Part shown: one piece after another, positions 28,785 to 38,836 of the stretch | Position numbering within the stretch: position 1 is the first letter of the stretch | Layout of the letters: every line of letters starts with the position of its first letter | Source: Psychrosphaera algicola | Lineage (GTDB): Bacteria; Pseudomonadota; Gammaproteobacteria; Enterobacterales; Alteromonadaceae | Reading direction: 5' to 3' | Assembly (NCBI RefSeq): GCF_028401425.1 | Contig: NZ_JAQOMS010000002.1 | Location: 1,860,001 to 1,924,000, forward strand | Length of the DNA: 64,000 bases | The notes under the pieces: model-generated | Seen by the model: the letters and a program-made list of their open reading frames with translations, nothing else | Database searches by the model: none | Told to the model about the DNA's origin: nothing | Translations under genes and position numbers: made by a program

Positions 28785-29435
28785 TTACATATTCAGGGAT
28801 AATAATTTGTGAAATTGCTGCCAATTGATCCGACTAGCCAATAACATTTCACGCAAACTCAATAATCTCGGAGTAGTTTTGTGTAGATTAAGCCATTGAT
28901 GGCCACAACATGCCGCAGACATTATTGGTTTACCCAACTTTAATAGTGTTTTGTTGTAGAGCCTATTGGGTTCGAGTTGCTGGCCGTTAAATTGAAACCA
29001 ACCTTGTTCATTGCAATGTAATCGTTTTTGGTCCCAATCAATCTCGTCAATGGTATCGAGCTTTACTTGTTCAATTCCATAATGACTTACTGCGACAGGA
29101 ACAATGAGTGCCATTTTGGCATGTTGCTGATAATACATTTCCGTTTTTTCTGGGGCGGCTTTTATCGAGAACGGCTTTGCCGATTGTGTACCTAGCCAAG
29201 AGCCATTTTGGCTGTCTAAATCGAGCGGAGTGTATAGTTCGGCGATATGCTCCGACGCTCGTTTGATATAGTAAGGTAAAGACCGAAGTCTTTTTTGAAT
29301 TGTCTGTAAATCTAACCCTTCGTCTTGGGATAAACGTTTAAGCTCACGTTCATACAAGGCGTTAGCAAGCTCAGACAAAACCTGATGGTTTGTTCTTTGT
29401 TGCCATAAGTTGGGTTGATTGTCAGGCGTCTTCAT
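28785..29435 (-). CDS. Hypothetical protein, soluble, 216 residues
   Basis: I do not recognise this protein. It has no signal peptide or membrane segment. The N-terminal half is helical and charged (LSELANALYERELKRLSQDE); a Cys-Cys pair in SAACCGHQWLNLHK near the C terminus is the only striking motif. The start has no clear Shine-Dalgarno motif beyond a GAAGACGCC-like stretch. It lies between eno and ftsB on their strand, separated by the eno-side intergenic region. It is intact, which argues it is genuinely coding. Confidence 0.6.
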   Translation of the reverse strand: MKTPDNQPNLWQQRTNHQVLSELANALYERELKRLSQDEGLDLQTIQKRLRSLPYYIKRASEHIAELYTPLDLDSQNGSWLGTQSAKPFSIKAAPEKTEMYYQQHAKMALIVPVAVSHYGIEQVKLDTIDEIDWDQKRLHCNEQGWFQFNGQQLEPNRLYNKTLLKLGKPIMSAACCGHQWLNLHKTTPRLLSLREMLLASRINWQQFHKLLSLNM

Positions 29436-29474
29436 GTCAGAAATATAACGCTATATCGAAAAATACCAAGAAAC

Positions 29475-29507
29475 AAAAAAGGGGAATCACAATGAATTCC
29501 CCTTTTA
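29475..29507 (-). terminator. Terminator of eno
   Basis: AAAAGGGGAAT/ATTCCCCTTTT with a seven-base loop and T6 on the minus strand, 22 bp after the eno stop. Confidence 0.85.
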
Positions 29508-29527
29508 AGATTATCGAGCCAGTATAA

Positions 29528-30817
29528 TTACTGACCTTTAATTTCACTTAGGCCGTTATAAGCAACATCGCCTAACTGTTCTTCGATACGTAACAATTGG
29601 TTGTACTTAGATACACGGTCTGAACGACATAGAGAACCAGTCTTAATTTGACCAGCCGCTGTACCAACTGCTAAATCAGCAATCGTTGAGTCTTCAGTTT
29701 CACCGCTACGGTGAGAGATAACAACGGTATATCCCGCTTCTTTAGCCATACGAATAGCTTCAAGCGTTTCAGTTAAAGTACCAATTTGGTTAAACTTGAT
29801 AAGGATAGAATTACCAACACCCTTTTCAATGCCTTCACGCAAAATCTTAGTATTTGTAACGAATAAGTCGTCACCAACTAACTGTACTTTTTCACCGATT
29901 TTGTCAGTAAGAAGTTTCCAGCCATCCCAATCAGACTCATCAAGACCGTCTTCGATTGAAACAATTGGGTATTTTTCGCTAAGTTCGGCTAAGTAGTCAC
30001 AGAAACCAGCTGAATCGAATTCTTTCCCTTCGCCTTTAAGGTTGTAGATACCGTCTGAATAGAATTCAGAAGCAGCACAATCTAGGGCTAAAGTTACGTC
30101 TTCATTTAGTTTGTAACCAGCGCGTTCAACCGCGATTTCAATGATAGCTAATGCTTCTTCATTTGATGCTAAGTTTGGCGCAAATCCACCTTCGTCACCA
30201 ACTGCGGTATTAAGACCTTTTTCGCTTAATACTGATTTTAAGTTGTGGAAGATTTCAGCACCCATACGTAGTGCTTCTTTAAATGATTTAGCAGAAACAG
30301 GTTGCACCATGAATTCTTGAATATCAACGTTATTGTCAGCATGTTCGCCGCCGTTAAGAATATTCATCATAGGTACAGGCATAGAGTATTCACCCTTAGT
30401 GCCATTTAACGCTGAGATGTGTTCAAACAGAGCTACACCGTTTTCTAGCGCTGCAGCTTTAGCATTTGCAAGAGAAACCGCTAAGATTGCATTCGCACCT
30501 AATGTTGCTTTGTTTTCTGTGCCGTCTAAATCCAACATTAGTTGGTCGATAGCAACTTGCAATTGAGCGTCGTTACCGATTAATACCGGAGCAATTTTAT
30601 CATTGATGTTAGCAACAGCTAATTCAACGCCTTTACCCATATAACGGCCTTTGTCTCCGTCGCGTAATTCTAATGCTTCACGTGAACCAGTTGATGCGCC
30701 ACTTGGTGCAGCTGCACGGCCAACAGCGCCTGATTCCAGATATACATCTGCTTCTACAGTCGGGTTACCGCGTGAGTCCATGATCTCACGACCAATGATT
30801 TTAACAATTTGAGACAT
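29528..30817 (-). CDS. eno: Enolase
   Basis: Glycolytic enzyme interconverting 2-phosphoglycerate and phosphoenolpyruvate. 429 residues from ATG 30817 (MSQIVKIIGREIMDSRGNPT), preceded by AAGGA; a TTG two codons upstream is in frame but less likely. Substrate and metal residues are in ALDCAASEF, SIEDGLDESDWDG and LVGDDLFVTN; the catalytic lysine is in ILIKFNQIGTLTE and the late loop in SHRSGETED. It follows pyrG, a conserved pair. No frameshift across 1.29 kb. Confidence 0.96.
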   Translation of the reverse strand: MSQIVKIIGREIMDSRGNPTVEADVYLESGAVGRAAAPSGASTGSREALELRDGDKGRYMGKGVELAVANINDKIAPVLIGNDAQLQVAIDQLMLDLDGTENKATLGANAILAVSLANAKAAALENGVALFEHISALNGTKGEYSMPVPMMNILNGGEHADNNVDIQEFMVQPVSAKSFKEALRMGAEIFHNLKSVLSEKGLNTAVGDEGGFAPNLASNEEALAIIEIAVERAGYKLNEDVTLALDCAASEFYSDGIYNLKGEGKEFDSAGFCDYLAELSEKYPIVSIEDGLDESDWDGWKLLTDKIGEKVQLVGDDLFVTNTKILREGIEKGVGNSILIKFNQIGTLTETLEAIRMAKEAGYTVVISHRSGETEDSTIADLAVGTAAGQIKTGSLCRSDRVSKYNQLLRIEEQLGDVAYNGLSEIKGQ

Positions 30818-30868
30818 TCCCAATTCCTTAACTTGTTGTGAAGTGAAACGCAGCCAACAGACTGCATT

Positions 30869-32505
30869 CTAAGTTTTATTTATTTTTGCGTAGTCGCCCG
30901 CAGCACCGACAAACCCTTCAAACAAAGGATGCCCGTCACGAGGCGTAGACGTAAACTCTGGATGGAATTGACCCGCGACAAACCAAGGATGTCCCAGGAT
31001 TTCTATCATTTCCACCAGTTTCTTATCTTCTGACAACCCTCCAAAAACTAAACCAGCTTTCTCGAGTTGTTCAATATAGTTATTATTTACTTCATAACGA
31101 TGACGATGACGTTCAACGATCCATTCGCTGCCGTAAACCTCACGCGCTTTTGAATTTGGTTTCAAGAAACAACGTTGTGCACCTAAACGCATAGTTCCGC
31201 CTAAGTCTGAAGTTTCAGTACGCGACTCAATTTGACCTTCTTTGTCTAACCATTCAGTAATCAAACCAACAACCGGAAACGGTGTTTCAGGGTCAAATTC
31301 AGTTGAGTGGGCGCCTTCAAGTCCCGCAACATTTCGTGCGAACTCAATTAGTGCAACCTGCATTCCTAAACAAATCCCTAAATATGGAATTTTGTTTTCA
31401 CGGGCATACTGCGCGGCTAACATTTTGCCTTCTGTACCACGTTCACCAAATCCACTATGAACTAAGATCGCGTCTAGGTCTTTTAAAATGCCAGCCCCTT
31501 TTACTTCAACATCTTGAGCATCAACATATTGAATATTTACCGACAGACGGTTTTTAAGGCCCGCATGCTTTAAGGCTTCGTTTACAGATTTATAGGCGTC
31601 TGGTAATTCAACATACTTACCAACCATTCCGATGTTAACTTCACCGTTTGGATTTGATTCTGAATATAAAACTTGTTCCCACTCAGTTAAGTCTGCTTCT
31701 GGAACATCAATGTGGAAACGACGACAAATAAGTTGGTCGAGTCCCTGCGACTTTAACAACGCCGGAATTTGATAAATTGAGCTAACGTCTTTTAAGCTAA
31801 TAACGGCTTTTTCTTCAACGTTAGTGAACAATGCAATCTTAGAACGTTCGTTAGCTGGAATTGCACGGTCAGAACGACAAATCAAAATATCAGGCTGGAT
31901 ACCAATCGAACGTAGTTCTTTTACGGAATGTTGAGTCGGTTTTGTTTTAATTTCACCAGCGGTTCCTAAATATGGAACAAGCGTCAAATGCATGTACATT
32001 GCATTGTCACGACCAACTTCTACGCCTAACTGACGAATTGCCTCTAAGAATGGCTGTGATTCGATATCGCCGACAGTGCCACCAACTTCTACGATGGCAA
32101 CATCCATGCCTTCAGCACCTTCAACAACACGACGCTTAATTTCGTTGGTAATATGAGGAATGACCTGAATCGTCGCACCTAGGTAACCCCACGGCGTTCT
32201 CTAGCCAATACATCTTGGTAGACACGTCCTTGAGTGAAATTGTTTTTCTTCGTCATTTTGGTACGAATAAAACGTTCATAGTGACCTAAGTCTAGATCTG
32301 TTTCCGCGCCGTCCTCGGTCACAAAAACTTCACCATGCTGAATTGGGCTCATAGTGCTAGGGTCAACGTTGATGTACGGGTCGAGTTTTAACATGGTAAC
32401 TTTTAAACCACGAGATTCCAAAATTGCAGCTAGGGATGCCGCAGCAATACCCTTACCCAATGAAGAAACAACACCACCAGTTACGAAAATATATCGAGTA
32501 GTCAT
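30869..32505 (-). CDS. pyrG: CTP synthase (frameshifted)
   Basis: Makes CTP from UTP, ATP and glutamine. About 545 residues repaired, from ATG 32505 (MTTRYIFVTGGVVSSLGKG). The synthetase domain has KLDPYINVDPSTMSP; the amidotransferase domain has GICLGMQ with its catalytic Cys and a late HPEF. One base is missing at 32185-32190: the coding strand reads GGGGTTACC where RGDYLGAT is expected. The neighbouring CCTAGG may itself be a garbled CCTGGG. Essential in most bacteria, so the break is not likely biological. Confidence 0.93.
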
Positions 32506-32712
32506 ACTAGCCTTAAAAAATAGATTGCGATATGTGCTCATCCCAAAAACAAAAAAACCGCTTGAACAAATATTCAGCGATGAAAGTTTTTTATTTTAGA
32601 TGATTGTCAGGACGGGGTGAAAGTATACCAAACGAACACAAATCCAACAATCTAGGATCGACCCTTAATTTATTTTTTCTTACCCAATTGTACTTTTTAT
32701 GAGCCACAATTG

Positions 32713-32744
32713 AAAAATGGCTTGTTTTTACCCAAGCCATTTAA
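32713..32744 (-). terminator. Terminator of oadGAB
   Basis: AAATGGCTTG pairs with CAAGCCATTT around an eight-base loop, with TTTTTC following on the minus strand, just beyond the oadB stop. Confidence 0.78.
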
Positions 32745-32749
32745 TTTTA

Positions 32750-33880
32750 CTAACCAACGAGTGCTAATAATATACCGGCAGCTACAGCTGACCCAAGTAC
32801 ACCAGCAACGTTTGGTCCCATTGCATGCATTAATAAGAAGTTGTGTGGATTTGCTTCCAGACCAACTTTATTTACCACTCGCGCTGCCATCGGAACAGCA
32901 GATACACCCGCAGCACCAAGCAATGGATTGATCGGTTCTTTACTAAACTTACCTAATACTTTGGCCATCATAACGCCGGCTGCTGTACCGATACTAAATG
33001 CAACAGCCCCTAATGCTAAAATACCTAACGTATCAACGGTCAAGAATTTATCTGCACTCAACTTAGAACCAACAGCCAAACCTAAGAAGATGGTAACGAC
33101 GTTGATAAGTTCGTTTTGCGCTGTATTGCTTAAACGGTCAACAACACCACATTCTTTCATTAAGTTGCCTAGACAGAACATTCCGACAAGCGGAGCTGAT
33201 GCTGGTAAGAACATTGCTGATAAAAATAATACTGCCAATGGAAATAGTATTTTTTCTTTTTAGACACCTGACGTAATTCCGCCATTTTGATTTTACGTTC
33301 TTCAACTGTCGTTAACGCTTTCATGATTGGAGGCTGAATAATTGGCACCAACGCCATATAAGAATATGCAGCTACCGCAATTGCACCTAACAAATCAGGG
33401 GCCAATTTAGACGCCAAGAATATTGCTGTCGGTCCATCAGCACCACCAATAATGGCAATAGCAGACGCATCTTGTAAGGTAAAGTCAAAACCAAGGTATT
33501 AGGTTTAATAATATGGCACCAAACAAGGTCGCAAAAATACCAAACTGAGCTGCGGCACCGAGTAATAACATCTTAGGGTTCGCGATTAACGCCCCAAAGT
33601 CTGTCATGGCCCCCACCCCCATAAAGATTAGCAGCGGGAATACCCCCGTCTCTATTCCAATGTGGTAGATATAATATAAAAGTCCGCCTTCATCAGTAAA
33701 ACCCGCCAATGGAATGTTAGCCAAAATGGCACCAAAACCAATAGGTAATAACAATAAAGGTTCAAAGCCTTTTGCAATCGCGAGATAGAGTAAGCCACAG
33801 CCTACTATCATCATCACAATTTGACCCATTTCAAAATTCGCAAGGGCCGTTGATGCCCATAGCGTATGCAATCCGTCCAT
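32750..33880 (-). CDS. oadB: Oxaloacetate decarboxylase sodium pump, beta subunit (two frameshifts)
   Basis: Polytopic membrane subunit that couples decarboxylation of the carboxybiotin to Na+ export. About 376 residues repaired. The segments GADGPTAIFLASKLAPDLLG and NPLLGAAGVSAVPMAARV are typical of the Na+-binding core. Breaks: 33491-33496, where conserved IPGFDF needs CCTGG and the coding strand reads CCTTGG; and the run 33250-33255, one A missing on the coding strand. Last gene of oadGAB, four bases from oadA. Confidence 0.9.
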
Positions 33881-33884
33881 TATA

Positions 33885-35665
33885 TTACCCCAGAGTTAGC
33901 AAGACATCGCCGGTTGAAACCGAGTCGCCATCTTTGACATTGATTGAGGAAATAACACCACTTGATGCAGCTCGAATTTCAGTTTCCATTTTCATCGCTT
34001 CCATGATGATCACAACATCACCCTCTTGAACTGCGCTACCTTCAGAAACTAATAACTTGAAAATATTACCTGCTAGTGGCGCATTCAACGTTTCGCTGCC
34101 AGTTACTGCTGCGTGCTGTTTACCACTTTCATCAGATGGTCCTTTGCTTACCACTGAAGTCAACTCACCAGAAGGCGCTACAACCACTTCATAAACTTTA
34201 CCATCGACAGAAACGCTATACGCTTCAGGTTCACCGTCTGCGACTGCCGGTTTAGATGACTTAGTTGATTCAACGTCACCAGTAGGGACTGGTTCAAATG
34301 CTTCAGGGTTATTGCGATTTTCTAAAAATTTCAGACCAATTTGTGGGAATAACGCATACGTTAAGACGTCGTCAATCTGGTCATCGGCTAGCGTAATATC
34401 TTTATCCGCTGCAATATTGGTTAATTCGTCAGTTAAAGACTCAAGCTCATCACTGATAACATCTGCTGGACGACACGTGATAGCGTCCGCACCGTCTAAT
34501 ACTCTAGCTTGTAGCTCAGCATTAACTGGCGCAGCTGTTGCGCCATATTCGCCTTTTAATACACCCGCAGTTTCTTTGGTAATTGACTTATAACGTTCAC
34601 CAGTCAATACGTTTAAAACAGCTTGAGTACCTACTATTTGCGACGTTGGCGTTACCAAAGGAATAAAGCCTAGGTCTTCACGAACTCGTGGAATTTCTTT
34701 AAGTACTTCGTCAAACTTGTCTTCAGCACCTTGTTCTTTTAACTGGCCTTCCATGTTAGTTAACATGCCACTAGAACTTGAGCTAACAAGATACGCGCAT
34801 CTACGCCTTTCATGCTACCTTCAAACTTCGCGTACTTCTTACGAACATCACGGAAATAAGCGGCTATCTCAGCAAGTAATACAAGATCAAGCCCTGTATC
34901 ACGTTCAGTGCCTTCAACAATAGCAACCATAGTTTCAGTTGCCGTATGGCCGTACGTCATACTCATTGAGCTAACGGCGGTATCTAACATATCAATACCA
35001 GCATCTATTGCTTTTTGGTACGTTGCGGTAGAAAGACCCGTGGTCGCATGGCATTGCATTGCAATCGGTAGGTCAACAGATTTTTTAAGGCCTAAAATTA
35101 ATTCTTCACATTCATATGGTTTTAATAAACCGGCCATATCTTTAATACAGATAGAGTGACAACCCATATCTTCTAGACGCTTAGCCATGTCTAACCACAT
35201 TTGGATATTATGAACTGGGCTTACTGTATACGAAATAGTGCCCTGAGCATGTGCGCCAACATCTACAGCAGATTTAACAGCTGTTTCTAAATTACGGATG
35301 TCATTCATTGCATCAAAAATACGGAATACGTCAACACCATTTTTATGAGCACGTTCTACAAACTTACGAACGACATCGTCAGCATAGTGGCGGTAACCTA
35401 AAAGATTCTGACCGCGCAATAACATTTGTTGCTTAGTATTTGGCATCGCCGCTTTTAATGCACGAATACGTTCCCAAGGATCTTCACCAAGATAACGGAT
35501 ACACGAATCGAAAGTCGCGCCACCCCAAGATTCTACAGACCAATAACCCGCTTTATCGAGTTTTTCAGCAATTGGTAGCATGTCATCTAAGCGCATACGA
35601 GTCGCTAGTAACGACTGGTGTGCGTCTCTGAGCACTAATTCTGTAAGTAATAATGGCTTTTTCAT
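33885..35665 (-). CDS. oadA: Oxaloacetate decarboxylase alpha subunit (frameshifted)
   Basis: Carboxyltransferase subunit moving CO2 from oxaloacetate to biotin, about 593 residues. The N-terminal domain has LRDAHQSLLATRMR with its metal site, and the C terminus a biotinyl domain with EAMKMETEI, where the lysine carries biotin. The break at 34771-34774 reads CTAG where conserved AQVPGGMLTN needs CCTGG. An Ala/Pro-rich linker precedes the biotinyl domain. The gene sits between oadG and oadB. Confidence 0.93.
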
Positions 35666-35675
35666 GTTCCGTCCT

Positions 35676-35927
35676 CTAATTGTTCTTTTTGCGATGTTGT
35701 TTAATGGCAGCGCTTATTGCTGCGACAACTTGTTGTGATGTATCGCCAGTAGCAGAGTGTGTATTTCTTCTTGGGGCGGGAGTTGACGTTTCCGGCTCTG
35801 GGAATGATTGAACAAAAGAGGTTAACCCTTTTGTCGCAAAAATCAGTATTGTTAAAAACACAAATACGACCGTCATTCCGACCACCATAAGTATGCCTGC
35901 TTCTACTAAAAGCTCAGTAACATTCAT
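35676..35927 (-). CDS. oadG: Oxaloacetate decarboxylase gamma subunit
   Basis: Small membrane subunit of 83 residues: one N-terminal membrane helix (GILMVVGMTVVFVFLTILIF), a flexible Pro/Thr-rich linker and a basic tail (KQHRKKNN) that holds the complex together. First gene of the operon, intact. The operon implies a sodium-based energy budget typical of marine bacteria. Confidence 0.9.
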   Translation of the reverse strand: MNVTELLVEAGILMVVGMTVVFVFLTILIFATKGLTSFVQSFPEPETSTPAPRRNTHSATGDTSQQVVAAISAAIKQHRKKNN

Positions 35928-36157
35928 AATCCAACCCTGTTGTATTTATTTAATTAAACAATTTGATCTGGGTGCATATTATTCCACAATAAATGAATAA
36001 ATAAGCAACGCCCAACGTAATCAAATTAGAGTATTAGCTCTTAAGTACCACAGAAAACGTTAGAAAGAAAAGTTATTTTTTCTAAATTGGTGCATAAAAG
36101 AGCTCGAATTCAGCGAATAAATATAGCTGAAAACCAGTAAAAATAAAGCTTTGACAC

Positions 36158-36174
36158 AAATGGTCAGTCCATTT
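36158..36174. promoter_or_regulatory. Perfect palindrome AAATGG-N5-CCATTT inside a promoter-like context
   Basis: AAATGG-TCAGT-CCATTT is a perfect six-base-arm operator-like site. A TTGACA at 36151-36156 lies just before it on the plus strand. The oad promoter could be on the other strand. A TetR or GntR-type repressor is possible, but no regulator is encoded nearby. Confidence 0.4.
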
Positions 36175-36383
36175 TACAAATTAGTAATAATGTAAAACCA
36201 AAATGAAGATCCGAGAATGAATATTAACCGTTCGTAAAGTAATATAATTTGGGGTAACTAAAATTACGGCTGTTATTTTTTATACAAACTGTGATTGATA
36301 ATTAAACAGGACTTTTGAGCCCAACAGTTTTCCAAACCCGAAATAGTATCCTAAACACTATGGCGTCTAAAATATACATCTCA

Positions 36384-36417
36384 AACCTATAAACTCGTCA
36401 ACTAATCGTTATAGGTT
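36384..36417. repeat. Nine-base-pair inverted repeat
   Basis: AACCTATAA (36384-36392) and TTATAGGTT (36409-36417) are perfect inverses around a 16-base loop. No T run closes it directly (AGTCGATTTT follows). It could be a structured leader of the small ORF 26 bp downstream or a weak terminator. Confidence 0.4.
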
Positions 36418-36442
36418 AGTCGATTTTATACGAGGCGATACC

Positions 36443-36571
36443 GTGGACAACAAAATTATTTTTAAGCGTCTTTGTTATTGCTTATTGAAAATCAATAAAA
36501 CCCAACAACAGACTGAACTCAAAGCTGTGAAAAAACGAGAAATTGGGTTATGGCGTAACAATGCGTATTAG
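36443..36571 (+). CDS. Possible small ORF, 42 residues
   Basis: GTG 36443 with GAGG eight bases upstream opens a frame to TAG at 36569-36571 reading MDNKIIFKRLCYCLLKINKT, then a basic tail KKREIGLWRNNAY. No homologue recognised. Only the ribosome-binding site and upstream hairpin support it. Confidence 0.2.
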   Translation: MDNKIIFKRLCYCLLKINKTQQQTELKAVKKREIGLWRNNAY

Positions 36572-36729
36572 AATTACAAAAATATTAGGGTGTTTAAGAC
36601 ATTTTGATATTGAATTAAGTTTGGAGTTAACGAAGGAATACCGATGTGGTTTTTATACTGAGTGGGTTTTGTAGTGCGCTGCGTTGAGCGTTTAGAAATG
36701 TTTGGGGTGGTAATAAAAAGGTTGTTTCA

Positions 36730-36808
36730 TGGCGCGCTCGGGAGGATTCGAACCTCCGACCGCCTGTGTTCGTAGCCAAGGTACTCTATCCAGCTGAGCT
36801 ACGAGCGC
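36730..36808 (-). tRNA. tRNA-Arg (anticodon ACG), copy with two miscalled bases
   Basis: Cloverleaf with acceptor GCGCTCG/CGAGCGC, D-arm GCTCAGCTGGATAGAG, anticodon loop CTACGAA and T-arm GGAGGTTCGAATCCTCC, ending in encoded CCA. It has 79 bases, two more than usual. Both extras lie in the anticodon stem: CCTTGG and CACAGG on the coding strand (plus-strand CCAAGG 36776-36781 and CCTGTG 36763-36768). The expected stem is CCTGG/CCAGG. Confidence 0.93.
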
Positions 36809-36832
36809 GCAACAAGAAACAACGTTAAAAAA

Positions 36833-36910
36833 TGGCGCGCTCGGGAGGATTCGAACCTCCGACCGCCTGGTTCGTAGCCAAGGTACTCTATCCAGCTGAG
36901 CTACGAGCGC
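36833..36910 (-). tRNA. tRNA-Arg (anticodon ACG), second copy with one miscalled base
   Basis: Same tRNA as the neighbouring copy, 78 bases with encoded CCA. The 3' side of the anticodon stem is the intact CCAGG, but the 5' side reads CCTTGG (plus-strand CCAAGG 36878-36883) instead of CCTGG. Deleting one base restores a perfect five-pair stem and 77 bases. Confidence 0.95.
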
Positions 36911-36934
36911 GCTATATCTTTAACACACATTGAA

Positions 36935-37025
36935 TGGCGGAGAGGGGGATTCGAACCCCCGATAGGGCTACAAACCCTATACTCCCTTAGCAGGGGAGCG
37001 CCTTCAGCCTCTCGGCCACCTCTCC
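36935..37025 (-). tRNA. tRNA-Ser (anticodon GCT)
   Basis: Class II tRNA of 91 bases with encoded CCA. Acceptor GGAGAGG/CCTCTCC, anticodon stem-loop CTCCC-CTGCTAA-GGGAG and a long variable arm (TATAGGGTTTGTAGCCCTA). It is first in the transcript Ser-Arg-Arg downstream of csrA, a conserved order in Alteromonadales and Shewanella. Confidence 0.96.
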
Positions 37026-37183
37026 ACTCAATGTGGATGCGTATAGTAATGATCTGAAAATATAAGTCAAACAAAAAATAACAAATAAATTACTGTCTGC
37101 TTTGATTTTGACCAATTTGAAAGTTTACCCATCAGATTGACGGATAATCAACCAAGTTTACATACAATTTAAAACGTTAAAAT

Positions 37184-37209
37184 AAAAAAGCCGACTCAAG
37201 GTCGGCTAA
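37184..37209 (-). terminator. Terminator of csrA
   Basis: AGCCGAC/GTCGGCT with a six-base loop and T6 on the minus strand, five bases after the csrA stop. Confidence 0.83.
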
Positions 37210-37213
37210 ATGC

Positions 37214-37405
37214 TTATTCCGCTTCTGAAGGTGTTCCACCTTTTTCAGCCTGAATTCGCATGTATATCTCTTCACGGTGAACCGCAACTTCTTTAGGGGC
37301 GTTAACACCAATTCTTACTTGGTTACCCTTTACACCTAATACAGTGACAGTGACTTCGTCACCAATCATTAATGTTTCACCAACACGACGAGTTAGTATA
37401 AGCAT
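37214..37405 (-). CDS. csrA: Carbon storage regulator CsrA
   Basis: RNA-binding post-transcriptional regulator that binds GGA-containing leaders. 63 residues: MLILTRRVGETLMIGDEVTV, the core VRIGVNAPKEVAVHREEIY and a short tail, full length and intact. It lies between lysC and the tRNA-Ser/Arg cluster, the standard gammaproteobacterial place. AGGAG lies seven bases before the ATG. Confidence 0.97.
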   Translation of the reverse strand: MLILTRRVGETLMIGDEVTVTVLGVKGNQVRIGVNAPKEVAVHREEIYMRIQAEKGGTPSEAE

Positions 37406-37516
37406 TATTAGCTCCTTATATGCTTGCTTATGTTACTTTCCAGAGGAAAGCTGTATATCCAGCAAAAAGCTGACGAGAGTGATTCTACAGGTAGTGCCAC
37501 AAACATCCAATTTCTA

Positions 37517-38772
37517 CTAATAACATTTGTTTAACGCAAAAGCACTGTGAAGCGCTCTCACTGCCAGTTCCATATATTTCTGTTCGACGAGAATGGAAAC
37601 TTTGATTTCAGAAGTCGAGATCAAATCCACATGAACATGTTCATCTGCTAACGTCTTTAGAATTTTACTAACGACGCCAACATGAGATCTCATCCCTACT
37701 CCTACTACTGAAATCTTAGCAATAGATTTGCGACCTTGCACATTATCATTTGATTTATTTTCACTTTTTGTGACAACCCGCCCAATATGGACATTGTTTT
37801 GTCATAATCGGCCTCAGAAACAGTAAAAGCGAAGTCAAACTTGTTGCCATTTGTCCCGTGTGCTATCGATTGCACAACCATATCTACTTCAAAATGTTCA
37901 TCTGCTACCATTCCAAGAATGTCCGCTGGTGTCAGATGCGTGGGATCTAAATCATGAAACCACACTAGCGCTTCATCTTTAATCGCAGAAATCGCTGTAA
38001 CCGCTAATTGTTCCAAAAGGTTTTCCTCATAAGTGACTAAGGTGCCTGAATCCGCATAGGGCGTATCGTAATCGGTAAAACTCGAAAGTACCCGCAATTT
38101 AACTGAATGATTTAGGGCCATTTCAACTGAGCGCTTCTGCAAGACCTTAGCACCTAAACTGGCCAACTCTAGCATTTCATCAAACAACAAGTGCTTTATA
38201 CGTCTAGCGTTGGACTCAATGCGCGGATCGGTGGTGTATACACCATCAACATCGGTATATATGAGGCATTCGTCAGCTTTTAACGCTGCAGCTATCGCCA
38301 CTGCGGTTGTGTCTGTGCCACCACGACCTAACGTTGTAACATCATTTTCTTTATTTCGACCTTGAAACCCGGCGGCTATAACAATTCGACCGTGGGACAA
38401 GTGCTCTTGAATAATCTTTGGGCTTACCGACTCAATTCTTGCTTTACCAAATTCACTACTGGTTTTTATGCCAATTTGCTCGGCCAGTAAAGATATGGCG
38501 GAATACCCTTTTGACACTAGCGCCATGGCAAGTAGCGACGCACTCACCTGCTCACCTGTGGTAATCAACATATCCAGCTCACGACTCGAGGGTTGATTAT
38601 CAACCTGAGCGGCAAGTTCTATCAGTCGATTAGTTTCCCCTGCCATGGCCGAGACAACCACAACAACTTGATGGCCTTGTTGCACCGTATAAATGATACG
38701 GTCCGCCACAGCCTTGATTCGCTCGACAGTGGCAACCGATGTGCCACCATATTTATGCACCAATAATGACAA
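37517..38772 (-). CDS. lysC: Aspartate kinase (frameshifted)
   Basis: Phosphorylates aspartate, the entry to lysine, threonine and methionine synthesis. About 418 residues. Kinase motifs are KYGGTSVATVERI, LITTGEQVSA, TTLGRGGTDTTAVA and IYTDVDGVYTTDPR; two ACT domains follow and the second (SIAKISVVGVGMRSHVGVVS) closes the protein. One base is missing at 37777-37783 in GGGCGGG on the coding strand; repair gives MSILGRVVTKSENKSNDNV. Size and ACT layout resemble the type with an alpha/beta internal start. Confidence 0.92.
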
Positions 38773-38799
38773 GTTATTCTCTTTTATCGGGTTATAAAC

Positions 38800-38829
38800 A
38801 AAAACCCAGCTTTACGCTGGGTATTTTAA
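38800..38829 (-). terminator. Terminator of alaS
   Basis: ACCCAGC/GCTGGGT with a four-base loop and T5 on the minus strand between alaS and lysC. Confidence 0.82.
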
Positions 38830-38836
38830 GTTATTT

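Larger units (their letters stand above)
35928..36729. other. Long intergenic region upstream of oadG, mostly unexplained
   Basis: About 800 bases with no intact large gene. It holds the oadGAB promoter region (minus strand), a palindrome at 36158-36174, an inverted repeat at 36384-36417 and a possible small ORF at 36443-36571. The rest is AT-rich and featureless. Confidence 0.5.

Noticed and set aside
36730..36910. Unusual tRNA-Arg with an enlarged anticodon stem
   Set aside because: Two copies differ from each other only at CCWGG positions; known structure demands the simple CCTGG/CCAGG stem.
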